From contig NZ_JAPSIY010000008.1 of NCBI RefSeq assembly GCF_031178445.1, positions 1 to 64,000 of the forward strand: DNA of 64,000 bases, written 5' to 3'. This document shows, piece by piece, positions 46,805-54,835 of the stretch. The stretch's first letter is position 1. Each line of letters begins with the position of its first letter. Both the position numbers and the translations under genes were made by a program. This stretch comes from Microbacterium sp. GTDB lineage: Bacteria; Actinomycetota; Actinomycetes; Actinomycetales; Microbacteriaceae. The notes below the pieces were generated by a model, which was not told the origin of the DNA, made no database searches, and saw nothing but the letters and a program-made list of their open reading frames with translations.

Positions 46805-47292
46805 CGGGGGAGATCGTGCTCGTCCGCAGCGCGCACGAGCAGTTCCAGACGGTAGCCGAGCCAGTCGTAGACGGCGAACCGCGGATCATCCGGATCGTGA
46901 TCGTCGGATCCCACGATCCCCAGTCGCGGCGCCACGACGAGCCGCATGGCGGCCAGCGTCCTCATCCAGGCATCGCACTGTTGCGGGGTCAGCACCAGCC
47001 GCTGCTCACGCAGTGCAACCTCGACAGGGTGTGCGCTGTCAGCGAGCGGCTCGAGGGTGTCCCTGACGGTGATCGCGTCGGCACGTCGCCGTTCGAGCAG
47101 AGAGTCCCTGGTCGCCTGACGGAACTGCCTCGATGCCGCCTCGTCTGCGGGGTACGCATCGGGCGTGAGACGCGCCATGCCAGGGTCGGCCGCCGATCGC
47201 GGATCGTCGAAGACGGTGACGAGCTCGTCGACGAGAGAGAGCAGATTCGTCACCTCGATCGCTGCGAGCTGGATGCTGACGTGCGCGCTCAC
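46801..47292 (-). CDS. DUF2017 family protein
   Basis: A 163-residue helical protein ([68 protein letters not shown]) matching the actinobacterial DUF2017 family. Its function is not known but it is conserved directly after clpS across actinobacteria, which suggests a role in N-degron proteolysis. I chose the GTG that overlaps the clpS stop by 4 bases; an upstream start would lie inside clpS. Confidence 0.9.
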   Translation of the reverse strand: MSAHVSIQLAAIEVTNLLSLVDELVTVFDDPRSAADPGMARLTPDAYPADEAASRQFRQATRDSLLERRRADAITVRDTLEPLADSAHPVEVALREQRLVLTPQQCDAWMRTLAAMRLVVAPRLGIVGSDDHDPDDPRFAVYDWLGYRLELLVRAADEHDLPR

Positions 47293-47579
47293 TCGCCCGC
47301 ACTCCTGACCGTCGCCCACAGTCCGTAGTCGTGCATCGCCTGCGCGTGCGCCTCCATCGTCTCGCGGGGGCCCGTCGCGACCACCGCGTGACCCTCGTTG
47401 TGCACGGAGAGCATGAGTCTGGTGGCGTGTTCCTCGCTGTATCCGAAGTAGCGGCGGAACACCCGCACGACGTAGCTCATGAGATTGACCGGGTCATCCC
47501 AGACGACCAGCTGCCATGGCAGCAGCGGCGCAGCGGTCAGCTGCTCGTCCAGCGCGGGGACGGATGCGGGTGAGCTCAT
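47289..47579 (-). CDS. clpS: ATP-dependent Clp protease adaptor ClpS
   Basis: Binds N-terminal degrons (Leu, Phe, Trp, Tyr) and hands the protein to ClpC or ClpA. The 96-residue protein has the conserved [19 protein letters not shown] (25-42) and [19 protein letters not shown] (55-73), with the acidic and His pocket residues in place. An N-terminal extension of ~20 residues reaches toward the protease. The ATG overlaps the GNAT-peptidase stop by 4 bases and the stop overlaps DUF2017, so three genes are translationally coupled. Confidence 0.95.
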   Translation of the reverse strand: MSSPASVPALDEQLTAAPLLPWQLVVWDDPVNLMSYVVRVFRRYFGYSEEHATRLMLSVHNEGHAVVATGPRETMEAHAQAMHDYGLWATVRSAGE

Positions 47580-48433
47580 GCCCACCCCAGCTCATGCAGC
47601 TGATCGTCGTCGAGTCCGAAGAAGTGCGCGATCTCATGCACGAGGGTCGTGTGCACTTCGCCTCGCAGCTCCTCCTCGCTCTCGCTCGCTGCGAGATGCG
47701 CGTGGCGGTAGATGATGATGCGATCGGGCAGCTCGCCCATCCCGTACTGCCCGCGCTCGGTGAGTGCGAGGCCCTCGTAGAGTCCGAAGAGGTCCTCGCC
47801 GTTCTCCGGGCGGTCCTCGACCACGAAGACGACGTTCTCCAGTCCCGCGACCATCTCGTCCGGCAGGCGGTCCAGTTCGTCCACCACGAGGGCCTCGAAT
47901 GCCTCCGCATCCATCTGCATCCCTCGGGGCAGCTCCCGCTCCATATGCACCCGCCTGCCGTGACGCGACAGGTCCAGTCGGATCTCAGCGGCCAGGAGCG
48001 ATCGATGGAAATCGTCATCGGGATCGGGCTTCTCTCTGAACCCCGCTGAGGCGTAGAACGGTCCGTTCCACGGCACGTCGGCGTAGGTGCGCAGCGTCAT
48101 CCTGGTCGCGCCTCGATCCGCCGCTTCATCGAGCGAGGCGGCGAGCAGCGCACGACCGTGTCCCTGCCCTGCATGCTCGGGCCGCACCGAGAGCTGCTCG
48201 AGATGCGCGGTGGCCTCGTGCTCGATGACGTGCGCGAATCCGACCGCCGGGCCCGCATCGGATTCGGCGACGACGAGGATGAACCCGGGATCGTTCAGCC
48301 TCTCCCGGCCGGAGGGCGCTGATCCCCAGTCGACTGTGCCGAACAGCGGGCCGAACACCGTGTCCGCAGCGGCCTCGATGCCGGCGAGGAGATCCAGGTC
48401 GGTGTCGTTGGCGGGACGGACGTGGGAGGGCAT
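47576..48433 (-). CDS. GNAT acetyltransferase fused to a minimal zincin metallopeptidase
   Basis: One 285-residue open frame holds two domains. Residues 1-165 are a GNAT N-acetyltransferase: [15 protein letters not shown], acetyl-CoA loop in [20 protein letters not shown] (81-100) and FYASAGF. Residues 172-285 match the short actinobacterial zincin (PF06262-like): [33 protein letters not shown] and the metal site [11 protein letters not shown] (266-276) with HExxHxxGxxD. I see no frameshift between them. It overlaps clpS by 4 bases. An internal ATG near codon 174 could give a free peptidase. Leaderless TAGCAT precedes the ATG. Confidence 0.88.
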   Translation of the reverse strand: MPSHVRPANDTDLDLLAGIEAAADTVFGPLFGTVDWGSAPSGRERLNDPGFILVVAESDAGPAVGFAHVIEHEATAHLEQLSVRPEHAGQGHGRALLAASLDEAADRGATRMTLRTYADVPWNGPFYASAGFREKPDPDDDFHRSLLAAEIRLDLSRHGRRVHMERELPRGMQMDAEAFEALVVDELDRLPDEMVAGLENVVFVVEDRPENGEDLFGLYEGLALTERGQYGMGELPDRIIIYRHAHLAASESEEELRGEVHTTLVHEIAHFFGLDDDQLHELGWA

Positions 48434-48439
48434 GTATCG

Positions 48440-48445
48440 ATGCTA
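48440..48445 (-). promoter_or_regulatory. -10 hexamer TAGCAT, leaderless promoter of the GNAT-peptidase-clpS unit
   Basis: On the minus strand TAGCAT ends 6 bases before the ATG, inside an ATCGATAGCATCGAT palindrome that could bind a regulator. Confidence 0.6.
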
Positions 48446-48510
48446 TCGATGCGTGTGGCGGTCGGGGCGAGCTGCTGCCGTCAGGGGAACGGGCTGCGAC
48501 GCCGAACGGC

Positions 48511-48547
48511 AGAGGAGCCCGGCGGTCACAGACCACCGGGCTCCTCT
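48511..48547 (-). terminator. terminator of tRNA-His
   Basis: AGAGGAGCCCGG (48511-48522) and CCGGGCTCCTCT (48536-48547) form a 12-bp stem, 4 bases from the tRNA 3' end. It also separates the tRNA from the GNAT-peptidase-clpS unit. Confidence 0.75.
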
Positions 48548-48550
48548 ATC

Positions 48551-48626
48551 TGGGTGAGTAACGGGGCTTGAACCCGCGACCCCCGCGACCACAACGCGGT
48601 GCTCTACCAGCTGAGCTATACCCACC
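48551..48626 (-). tRNA. tRNA-His (anticodon GTG)
   Basis: Read on the minus strand the sequence folds as a cloverleaf: acceptor GTGGGTA with TACTCAC, an extra G at position -1 typical of tRNA-His, D arm GCTCAGCTGGTAGAGC, anticodon loop TTGTGGT with GTG, and T arm GCGGGTTCAAGCCCCGT. The encoded 3' end reads CCCA, so a full CCA after the discriminator is not encoded. Confidence 0.95.
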
Positions 48627-48661
48627 ATGTTCCCGCCGGAACGGGCAACCCCACAAGTGTA

Positions 48662-49288
48662 TTACATGTTCGCGGTGAACTCCGACACGACGCGGTCGGC
48701 GATGTCGCGTGCCTCATCTGAGGAGGGGCCGGGGTCGTTCACGAAGACGGCCTCGCGATAGTAGCGCAGCTCCCGGATCGACTCGAGGATGTCGGCGAGA
48801 GCCCTGTGCCCACCGTCCTTCGCGGGGGCCTGGAAGAAAACCCGGGGGTACCAGCGACGGGAGAGTTCCTTGATGCTCGAGACGTCGACGTTGCGGTAGT
48901 GCAGATACTGGTCGACCGACGGCATGTACTTCGCGAGGAACATGCGATCGGTCCCGATCGTGTTGCCAGCCAGGGGCGCCTTGCGCTCGAGCGGAACGAA
49001 CCGCTTGATGTAGGCGAGAGTCTGCGCTTCGGCGTCTGCCAGGGACACTCCGTGCGGGATCTCCTCGATCAGCCCTGACGTGCGGTGCATCTGGGTGACG
49101 AACTCGTTCATGTTCGCCAGGGCTTCCGCACCGGGCTTGATGACGATCTGGAACCCGGGGTCGATCGGGCGCAGTTCGAAATCGGTGATGACGACGGCGA
49201 TCTCGACGAGCTCATCGACGGCGAGGTCGAGGCCGGTCATCTCGCAGTCGATCCAGACGAGCCGGTCGTTCTCAGAGGCGGAAACCAT
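48662..49288 (-). CDS. orn: Oligoribonuclease
   Basis: Degrades 2-5 nt RNA fragments (nanoRNA) and pGpG. The 208-residue DEDDh exonuclease shows LVWIDCEMTGLDL, IAVVITDFELRPIDPGFQIVI, LAGNTIGTDRMFLAKYMP and HRALADILESIRELRYYREAV. Start MVSASENDR is chosen: the family begins here and TAGGAT lies 7 bases upstream on the minus strand. A longer frame would begin inside tRNA-Arg and yields the characteristic false peptide PAGFEPATNGLES. Confidence 0.96.
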   Translation of the reverse strand: MVSASENDRLVWIDCEMTGLDLAVDELVEIAVVITDFELRPIDPGFQIVIKPGAEALANMNEFVTQMHRTSGLIEEIPHGVSLADAEAQTLAYIKRFVPLERKAPLAGNTIGTDRMFLAKYMPSVDQYLHYRNVDVSSIKELSRRWYPRVFFQAPAKDGGHRALADILESIRELRYYREAVFVNDPGPSSDEARDIADRVVSEFTANM

Positions 49289-49295
49289 GGGGTCG

Positions 49296-49301
49296 ATCCT
49301 A
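49296..49301 (-). promoter_or_regulatory. -10 hexamer TAGGAT, leaderless promoter of orn
   Basis: On the minus strand TAGGAT ends 7 bases before the orn ATG. On the plus strand TATTCT (49321-49326) is the likely -10 of tRNA-Arg. Confidence 0.6.
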
Positions 49302-49335
49302 TCGGTGGGGCTGCTCGCGGTATTCTTGAAGGGTC

Positions 49336-49410
49336 GCCTCCTTAGCTCAGAGGAAGAGCATCGGCTTTCTAATCCGTTGGTCGCAGGTTCGAATCCTGCA
49401 GGGGGCACCA
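49336..49410 (+). tRNA. tRNA-Arg (anticodon TCT)
   Basis: Acceptor GCCTCCT pairs with AGGGGGC, D arm is GCTCAGAGGAAGAGC, the anticodon loop reads TTTCTAA with TCT, and the T arm is GCAGGTTCGAATCCTGC. The sequence ends ACCA, so discriminator A and the CCA end are encoded. TATTCT 10 bases upstream is the probable -10. It reads the AGA codon. Confidence 0.95.
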
Positions 49411-49416
49411 CGGGGA

Positions 49417-49680
49417 TCAGTGGCGCAGTGCGGCCACCGCGTCATCGGCGTCCCAGAACTCGCCTACCAGACGGAAGGCGCCGGAAGGCAGGTGCAGGCG
49501 TTCGGCCCGGTACCGGATGCCCAGCGGGTCGGCGATCACACGGAGATGGCCCCGGATGCTGCCGTGCGAGTCGATGACGCGCCAGAGGTGTTCACCGGCC
49601 CGATCGAGATGCTCGGCGCGTGACCGCAGCACCGGCGTGCACCACGGCATCGATGGGAGGGTCTCGGTCAGTGTGCGCAT
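49417..49680 (-). CDS. small basic protein, unknown function
   Basis: An 87-residue protein (MRTLTETLPSMPWCTPVLRSR at the start; RYRAERLHLPSGAFRLVGEFW near the end) with no known motif. A GAAGGAGC Shine-Dalgarno lies 6 bases before the ATG; an upstream GTG would reach into the divergent hydrolase gene. It ends 6 bases from the tRNA-Arg 3' end. Low complexity is absent and the coding direction is consistent, but I cannot exclude that it is a false gene. Confidence 0.6.
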   Translation of the reverse strand: MRTLTETLPSMPWCTPVLRSRAEHLDRAGEHLWRVIDSHGSIRGHLRVIADPLGIRYRAERLHLPSGAFRLVGEFWDADDAVAALRH

Positions 49681-49744
49681 GGTGGCTCCTTCCTGCTTCG
49701 AAGATACGGACGACCACCGACATCGCCTGCCCGTCGGCCGACCG

Positions 49745-49750
49745 TAGACT
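49745..49750 (+). promoter_or_regulatory. -10 hexamer TAGACT, leaderless promoter of the hydrolase
   Basis: TAGACT ends 7 bases before the ATG of the alpha/beta hydrolase. Confidence 0.6.
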
Positions 49751-49757
49751 CGGAGGC

Positions 49758-50660
49758 ATGCCCGCACCGTCCCCGTACGCCGCCCGCCTCGGCGAGATCC
49801 CGGTCGTCCGTCGTGAAGTGCGGGTCGCCGGCGGTAGCACGGCGTATTGGATCTATGGGCCTGCGACCGATGACGCACCGACGATCGTCGCCGTGCACGG
49901 CTTCCGCGGTGAGCACCACGGTCTCGAGCCGGTCATCGCCTACCTTCCCGGCGTACGGGTGATCTCACCCGATCTGCCTGGCTTCGGCGAGACGCCGCCT
50001 GTGCCGGGTCGCGTGCATGACCTCGAGCTGTACGCCGCCTGGTTGACGGAGTTCGTGCGGGTGGTCGCGCCCGGCGCGGCCGTTCTCGGGCACTCGTTCG
50101 GGTCGATCGTGGCGTCAGCCGCGGTCGCGGCCGGTCTCGAGACACCCCGGCTCGTGCTCGTCAATCCGATCGGCGCACCGGCACTGCAGGGACCGAAGGG
50201 CGTGCTCACCCGCCTGGCCGTGCTCTACTACACGCTCGGAGCCCGCCTGCCCGAGCGGATCGGAACCGCACTGCTGCGGCATCCGCTCATCGTGCGGGTC
50301 ATGAGCATCGCGATGGCCAAGACCCGGGACCCTGCGCTGCGGCGCTTCATCCACGACCAGCACGACACGTACTTCTCGCGGTTCGCCGATCGCGACGTGC
50401 TGCACGACGCCTTCGTCACGAGCGTGTCGCACGACGTGCGTGCGTTCGCGGGGGATATTCGCGTGCCGACGCTGCTGGTGGCGGCGCAGCGCGACGACAT
50501 CACTCCCATCGAAGCGGAGCGCGCCCTCGCGAGGCTGTTCCCCGAGGCCGAGCTCGTCGAGATCGCCGACGTCGGGCACCTGATCCACTACGAGACGCCG
50601 GCCGAGGCTGCCGGCGCGATCCGCCGGTTCCTCAGGCTTCCCGTCGCGCCAGACCGATGA
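49758..50660 (+). CDS. Alpha/beta hydrolase
   Basis: A 300-residue soluble hydrolase: oxyanion region IVAVHGFRGEHHGLEP, nucleophile elbow VLGHSFGSIVASAAV (Ser of GHSFG), Asp in VAAQRDDITPIEAE and catalytic His in IADVGHLIHYETP. A helical cap occupies about residues 130-215. The substrate cannot be named. Its last 29 bases overlap the opposite Lrp-type regulator gene, an overlap that is real because both ends are conserved-looking, but the true stop is certain. Confidence 0.9.
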   Translation: MPAPSPYAARLGEIPVVRREVRVAGGSTAYWIYGPATDDAPTIVAVHGFRGEHHGLEPVIAYLPGVRVISPDLPGFGETPPVPGRVHDLELYAAWLTEFVRVVAPGAAVLGHSFGSIVASAAVAAGLETPRLVLVNPIGAPALQGPKGVLTRLAVLYYTLGARLPERIGTALLRHPLIVRVMSIAMAKTRDPALRRFIHDQHDTYFSRFADRDVLHDAFVTSVSHDVRAFAGDIRVPTLLVAAQRDDITPIEAERALARLFPEAELVEIADVGHLIHYETPAEAAGAIRRFLRLPVAPDR

Positions 50661-51105
50661 GCCCTGCGACCCGGAACGGGATCACCTCGCCCATCGCCAG
50701 CGACGTCTCGGTCCGCTCGACCCCGTCGATGGACAGGATGCGGGCATCCGTGTCGAAGAGATGACGAGCGTCGCGGCACGCCACGCGAGCGAGCAGGTCG
50801 ATCGAGCCGCTCAGGCCGTGCGCCTGCACGACCTCGGGAACGCGCGCCAGCTCGGCGATGATGCGCGGCAGCTCGGTCTGTCGCAGGCCGATGCTGATGA
50901 ACGCCTGCAGCGGGAAGCCGAGAACCTCGGTGGAGAACGCTCGCTCGTAGGACTGGAAGACACCGGTCTGCTCCAGGCGGGACATCCTCGCCTGGATCGT
51001 GTTGCGCGAGAGACGCAACCGCTCGGCCAGCGCGACCACCGTCGTGCGCGGATCCTCTGACAGGGCGGTGAGCAGTTCGAGATCGATTCGGTCCAGCGTG
51101 GGCAT
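50632..51105 (-). CDS. Lrp/AsnC-family transcriptional regulator
   Basis: A 157-residue regulator with an N-terminal helix-turn-helix (LDRIDLELLTALSEDPRTTV...LRLSRNTIQARMSRLEQTGV) and a C-terminal RAM domain (AFISIGLRQTELPRIIAELARVPEV, MDLLARVACRDARHLFD-type segment). It is divergent from the 2-oxoacid dehydrogenase genes, and Lrp-type BkdR proteins control branched-chain keto-acid dehydrogenase in other bacteria, so this is its likely target (inference). TAACGT lies 8 bases before its ATG on the minus strand. Confidence 0.93.
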   Translation of the reverse strand: MPTLDRIDLELLTALSEDPRTTVVALAERLRLSRNTIQARMSRLEQTGVFQSYERAFSTEVLGFPLQAFISIGLRQTELPRIIAELARVPEVVQAHGLSGSIDLLARVACRDARHLFDTDARILSIDGVERTETSLAMGEVIPFRVAGLIGLARREA

Positions 51106-51149
51106 AGTGCCACACGTTAGCAGGGCTGCATGGAGTCCATCTGGGCAAC

Positions 51150-51180
51150 ATGCTCAGCGATCCCGATGATGCTTGAGCGA
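51150..51180. promoter_or_regulatory. repeats upstream of bkdA, possible operator
   Basis: ATGCTCAGCGA (51150-51160) and ATGCTTGAGCGA (51169-51180) are near-copies, and GCTCA/TGAGC (51152-51156 and 51174-51178) are inverted arms. This lies between the Lrp gene and bkdA and is a candidate regulator site. Confidence 0.4.
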
Positions 51181-51195
51181 GGTGTCAGGCCGACG

Positions 51196-51201
51196 TACCC
51201 T
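51196..51201 (+). promoter_or_regulatory. -10 element TACCCT of the 2-oxoacid dehydrogenase operon
   Basis: TACCCT lies about 70 bases before the E1-alpha ATG; the leader has an inverted repeat CCGAC-N6-GTCGG at 51211-51226 and a Shine-Dalgarno CAGGAGGA. Confidence 0.45.
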
Positions 51202-51271
51202 TCAGATAAGCCGACGCAGCTGTCGGAAGCCGTGTACGCCCCACGAAGGCCATCACGTCAGGAGGACGCAG

Positions 51272-52384
51272 ATGTCACCGAACACCACACCGATCGTCGA
51301 CACCGAGAACGATCTGGAACCCGCCGAGCGCATCATCGCTCCAGACGGTTCCCGCCAGCCGAATCCGCAGCTGGACAGGTACATCGCAGACGTCGACCTG
51401 CAGCTGCTGCGTGATCTTCATCGCGACATGACGGTGCTGCGCCGCATCGACGCCGAGGGAGTGGCGCTGCAGCGCCAGGGTCAGCTCGGCCTCTGGGCGC
51501 CGTGCAACGGCCAGGAGGCCGCGCAGATCGGAACCGCGCGGGCTCTCTCGCCGCAGGACTTCGTCTTCCCCAGCTATCGCGAGACCGGCGTGATGCACGT
51601 GCGCGGGGCGCAGCCCGGCGACTACGTGCGCATGTGGCGCGGCGAGGACGGCGCCGCCTACGATCCTGCGGCCCTGCGCATGGCGCCTCTGCAGATCATC
51701 ATCGGTGCCCAGTCGTTGCACGCTGTCGGCTACGCGATGGGCATCCAGCACGACGGCGCCGATGAGGTCGCGGTGACCTACTTCGGCGACGGCGCGACCA
51801 GCCAGGGTGACGTCAACGAGGCGATGGTGTTCGCCTCCTCCTACCGTGCGCCTGTCGTGTTCGTCTGCCAGAACAACCACTGGGCGATCTCCGAGCCCGT
51901 CGGCCTGCAGTCGCAGTACCCCCTGGCGGGACGTGCTCCCGGTTTCGGCATCCCCAGCATGCGCGTCGACGGCAACGACGTCGTCGCCTGCCTCGCGGCC
52001 ATGCGGTGGGCGCTAGAGCACGCCCGCTCCGGCAAGGGTCCGGCATATCTGGAGCTCGTCACCTACCGCATGGGTCCCCACACGACGGCTGACGACCCGA
52101 AGCGCTATCGGGACGAAGCCGAGCTCGAGCAGTGGCGCCGCCGCGATCCGATCGCCCGGCTGGAGGCGCATCTGCGCGCGGGGGGTGCGCTGACAGACGA
52201 GCATCTCGCTTCCGTGCAGGCGGAGGCGGACACCGTCGCGCGAGAGATGCGCGCCGCCTGCCTCGGCATGACCACGCGCCCCGCACTCGCCGTCTTCGAC
52301 GGCGTGTACGCCGAGCCGCACTCAGGACTCGAGCGGCAGCGCGACGAGTTCCGGGCGTACCTCTCGACGTTCGAGGAGGCGTGA
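51272..52384 (+). CDS. bkdA: 2-oxoacid dehydrogenase E1 component, alpha subunit
   Basis: Thiamine-diphosphate subunit that decarboxylates branched-chain 2-oxoacids (or pyruvate). The 370-residue protein has the TPP motif FGDGATSQGDVNEAMVFASS (GDG...N), QNNHWAISEPVG, and the phosphorylation-loop-like RMGPHTTADDPKRY. E1-alpha/E1-beta/E2 genes follow each other without gaps. The leucine genes and an Lrp regulator next door argue for the branched-chain substrate rather than pyruvate; sequence alone cannot decide. Start MSPNTTPIVD has AGGAGGA upstream. Confidence 0.9.
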   Translation: MSPNTTPIVDTENDLEPAERIIAPDGSRQPNPQLDRYIADVDLQLLRDLHRDMTVLRRIDAEGVALQRQGQLGLWAPCNGQEAAQIGTARALSPQDFVFPSYRETGVMHVRGAQPGDYVRMWRGEDGAAYDPAALRMAPLQIIIGAQSLHAVGYAMGIQHDGADEVAVTYFGDGATSQGDVNEAMVFASSYRAPVVFVCQNNHWAISEPVGLQSQYPLAGRAPGFGIPSMRVDGNDVVACLAAMRWALEHARSGKGPAYLELVTYRMGPHTTADDPKRYRDEAELEQWRRRDPIARLEAHLRAGGALTDEHLASVQAEADTVAREMRAACLGMTTRPALAVFDGVYAEPHSGLERQRDEFRAYLSTFEEA

Positions 52385-52385
52385 G

Positions 52386-53414
52386 ATGGCTGTGATGACC
52401 CTCGGCAAGGCGCTGAACGCCGGCCTTCGTCAGGCCATGCGTGACGACGACAAGGTCGTCCTGCTCGGTGAGGACATCGGCACCCTGGGCGGCGTGTTCC
52501 GCATCACCGACGGTCTGAAGGACGAGTTCGGTGCGCAGCGGGTGATCGACACACCGCTCGCGGAATCCGGCATCGTCGGCACCGCCGTCGGTCTTGCATT
52601 CCGCGGCTACCGGCCCGTGATCGAGATCCAGTTCGACGGCTTCATCTACCCCGCCTTCGACCAGATCGTGTCGCAGGTCGCGAAGCTGCACTATCGCACC
52701 CAGGGAAGGGTGAAGATGCCGATCACCATCCGCGTGCCCTGGGCGGGCGGCATCGGTGCGGCCGAGCACCATTCGGAGTCGCCCGAGGCCTACTTCGTTC
52801 ACACCGCAGGCCTTCGCGTGGTCGCGGTGTCGAATCCTGAGGATGCGTACCGCTGTCTGCGCCAGGCGATCGCCAGCGATGACCCGGTGATCTTCTTCGA
52901 ACCGAAGCGGCTCTACCATCACAAGGGCGAGGTCGACCTCGAGGCTCCGCTGGCGGACGCGGCGCCGATGGGTCTCGCCCGCGTGGTGCGCGAGGGGACC
53001 GACGCCACGCTGATCACCTACGGCGCGATGGTCACCACGGCGTTGGACGCGGCAGAGGCCGCGGCGGACGAAGGAGTATCGCTCGAGGTGATCGACCTTC
53101 GCGCCCTCTCACCGGTCGACTACGACACCGTGGCGGCGGCGGTACGTCGAACGGGCCGCGTCGTCGTCGCGCACGAGGGGTCCCGGGAGGCAGGGGTCGC
53201 CGCCGAGGTGATCGCCAGCATCACAGAGCGCTGCTTCGAGTACCTCGAGGCCCCGCCGGTGCGGGTTACCGGACACGACATCCCTTACCCGCCGGCGAAG
53301 CTCGAGCGGTACCACCTGCCCGATCTGGACCGCCTCCTCGACGCCGTCGATCGCGTGTTGGATCGTCCGAACAGTCTCAGCGAGGCCTCGCAGACGACGG
53401 GAGCGCACCGATGA
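52386..53414 (+). CDS. bkdB: 2-oxoacid dehydrogenase E1 component, beta subunit
   Basis: Pairs with E1-alpha to bind TPP. The 342-residue protein has the transketolase-like core: LGEDIGTLGGVFRITDGL, DTPLAESGIVGTAVGLAFRG, EIQFDGFIYPAFDQIVSQVAK, and the C-terminal EAGVAAEVIASITERCFEYL. It begins one base after the alpha stop, and its stop overlaps the E2 start, so the three are in one operon. No E3 (dihydrolipoyl dehydrogenase) gene is in the window; a shared one elsewhere is presumed. Confidence 0.92.
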   Translation: MAVMTLGKALNAGLRQAMRDDDKVVLLGEDIGTLGGVFRITDGLKDEFGAQRVIDTPLAESGIVGTAVGLAFRGYRPVIEIQFDGFIYPAFDQIVSQVAKLHYRTQGRVKMPITIRVPWAGGIGAAEHHSESPEAYFVHTAGLRVVAVSNPEDAYRCLRQAIASDDPVIFFEPKRLYHHKGEVDLEAPLADAAPMGLARVVREGTDATLITYGAMVTTALDAAEAAADEGVSLEVIDLRALSPVDYDTVAAAVRRTGRVVVAHEGSREAGVAAEVIASITERCFEYLEAPPVRVTGHDIPYPPAKLERYHLPDLDRLLDAVDRVLDRPNSLSEASQTTGAHR

Positions 53415-54790
53415 TCGCGGAGTTCCGGCTTCCTGACCTCGGAGAGGGCCTCACAGAGGCGGAGGTCGTGCAGTGGCTGGTCGAGCCGGGCGACAGCGTC
53501 ACGCTGAACCAGACCCTCGCCGAAGTCGAGACCGCCAAGGCCGTCGTGGAGCTGCCGTCCCCATACGAGGGCACGGTCGCATCGCTGCACGCCGAGGCGG
53601 GACAGACGGTCGCCGTCGGCTCCCCGCTGATCGCGTTCGATGTCGCGGGCTCCGAACCCGCCGACGAATCCACAGCGCAGCCGACCGGTGAACAGGCCGA
53701 GGAGAAGGCGCAGCCCAACCTCGTCGGCTACGGCGCGGCGCCCGCGGCCGGAGGCCGCCCGGCGCGTCGTGCGAGACGAGGTGCCACGACATCGGCCGCA
53801 CCCGCGCAAGTCGATGCCGCCGTGCTGGAGGCAGCGCCGCACGATGTTCTGCCGCCTGCTGCCGCGGAGCCGGCCGTCGGCGAGCGTCCGCGCTCGACAC
53901 CCCCGGTGCGTGCGTACGCGAAGCGCCTCGGTGTGGATCTCGTCCTCGTCGCCGCGGAGGTCGGCGACCGGGTCATCACCCGTCAGGACGTCGACGCCTA
54001 CGCGCAGCGCATCGGAGCCGCCTCCTCGGATGCCCCTGTCGCATCCGGCGAGGCCGGGATCGCTGACTCGGGCCCCACCGTCGCGGATGATCGCCGGCAG
54101 ACCCGGATCCCGATCCGCGGGGTGCGCAAGCACACCGCTCAGGCGATGGTGCAGAGCGCCTTCACCGCACCGCACGTCACCACCTTCCACACGGTGGACG
54201 TGACCTCGACGATGGAGCTGATCGAGCAGCTTCGCGCCGATCGATCCCTCGCGGAGCACCGCATCGGCCCGCTCGTGCTGATCGCGAAGGCCGTGTGCCT
54301 GGCACTCGGGCGCAGCCCTTCGCTCAACTCCCACTGGGATGAGGCCGCGGGTGAGATCGTGCAGAATCACTACGTCGACCTCGGCATCGCCGCGGCGACC
54401 GATCGCGGGCTGATCGTTCCGAACATCCGCAACGCCGAGAAGATGTCGCTCACCGGTCTCGCCGGTGCCCTGCAGCAGCTGACGACGACGGCCAGGGCGG
54501 GGAAGACCAGCCCTGCCGAACTCGCCGGCGGCACGTTCGCGATCACCAACATCGGAGTGTTCGGCATCGATGCCGGTACGCCGATCCTGCCTCCGGGCCA
54601 GTCCGGCATCCTCGCCGTCGGGGCAGTCCGGCGTCAGCCATGGGAGCATCGCGGGGAGATCGCGCTGCGTCAGGTGATGACGCTGAGCCTGTCGTTCGAC
54701 CATCGTCTCGTCGACGGAGCGGAGGGCGCGCGGTTCCTGAAGGACGTCGCCGACATTCTGGAACAGCCGGGCAGGGCCATGCTGTTCTGA
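53411..54790 (+). CDS. bkdC: 2-oxoacid dehydrogenase E2 (dihydrolipoamide acyltransferase)
   Basis: The 459-residue E2 has one lipoyl domain (EFRLPDLGEGLTEAEVVQWL, lipoylated Lys in VETAKAVVELPSP), an Ala/Pro-rich linker, a peripheral-subunit-binding domain (PPVRAYAKRLGVDLVLVAAEV) and the catalytic acyltransferase domain with TFHTVDVTSTMELIEQL and LSLSFDHRLVDGAEGARF, including the HxxxD motif. Overlap with E1-beta is 4 bases. A hairpin ends the operon, convergent with the TetR gene. Confidence 0.94.
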   Translation: MIAEFRLPDLGEGLTEAEVVQWLVEPGDSVTLNQTLAEVETAKAVVELPSPYEGTVASLHAEAGQTVAVGSPLIAFDVAGSEPADESTAQPTGEQAEEKAQPNLVGYGAAPAAGGRPARRARRGATTSAAPAQVDAAVLEAAPHDVLPPAAAEPAVGERPRSTPPVRAYAKRLGVDLVLVAAEVGDRVITRQDVDAYAQRIGAASSDAPVASGEAGIADSGPTVADDRRQTRIPIRGVRKHTAQAMVQSAFTAPHVTTFHTVDVTSTMELIEQLRADRSLAEHRIGPLVLIAKAVCLALGRSPSLNSHWDEAAGEIVQNHYVDLGIAAATDRGLIVPNIRNAEKMSLTGLAGALQQLTTTARAGKTSPAELAGGTFAITNIGVFGIDAGTPILPPGQSGILAVGAVRRQPWEHRGEIALRQVMTLSLSFDHRLVDGAEGARFLKDVADILEQPGRAMLF

Positions 54791-54798
54791 TCTCGGCT

Positions 54799-54828
54799 GC
54801 GGGGCGGCGCGTTCTGCGCTCGCCCCGC
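54799..54828. terminator. hairpin between the E2 and TetR genes
   Basis: GCGGGGCG and CGCCCCGC pair, with inner GCGC/GCGC around a short loop, 8 bases after the E2 stop and 8 before the TetR stop. It can stop both convergent transcripts. Confidence 0.6.
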
Positions 54829-54835
54829 GGTGTCG

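Noticed and set aside
49336..49410. tRNA-Arg as a phage or island insertion site
   Set aside because: No integrase or repeated tRNA 3' end is present on either side.
48662..49411. Oligoribonuclease start 41 codons upstream
   Set aside because: The extra peptide (PAGFEPATNGLES) is the well-known translation of a tRNA gene's opposite strand; the tRNA-Arg lies there.
51211..51226. Hairpin before bkdA as a riboswitch
   Set aside because: A single 5-bp stem; no conserved riboswitch core can be seen.
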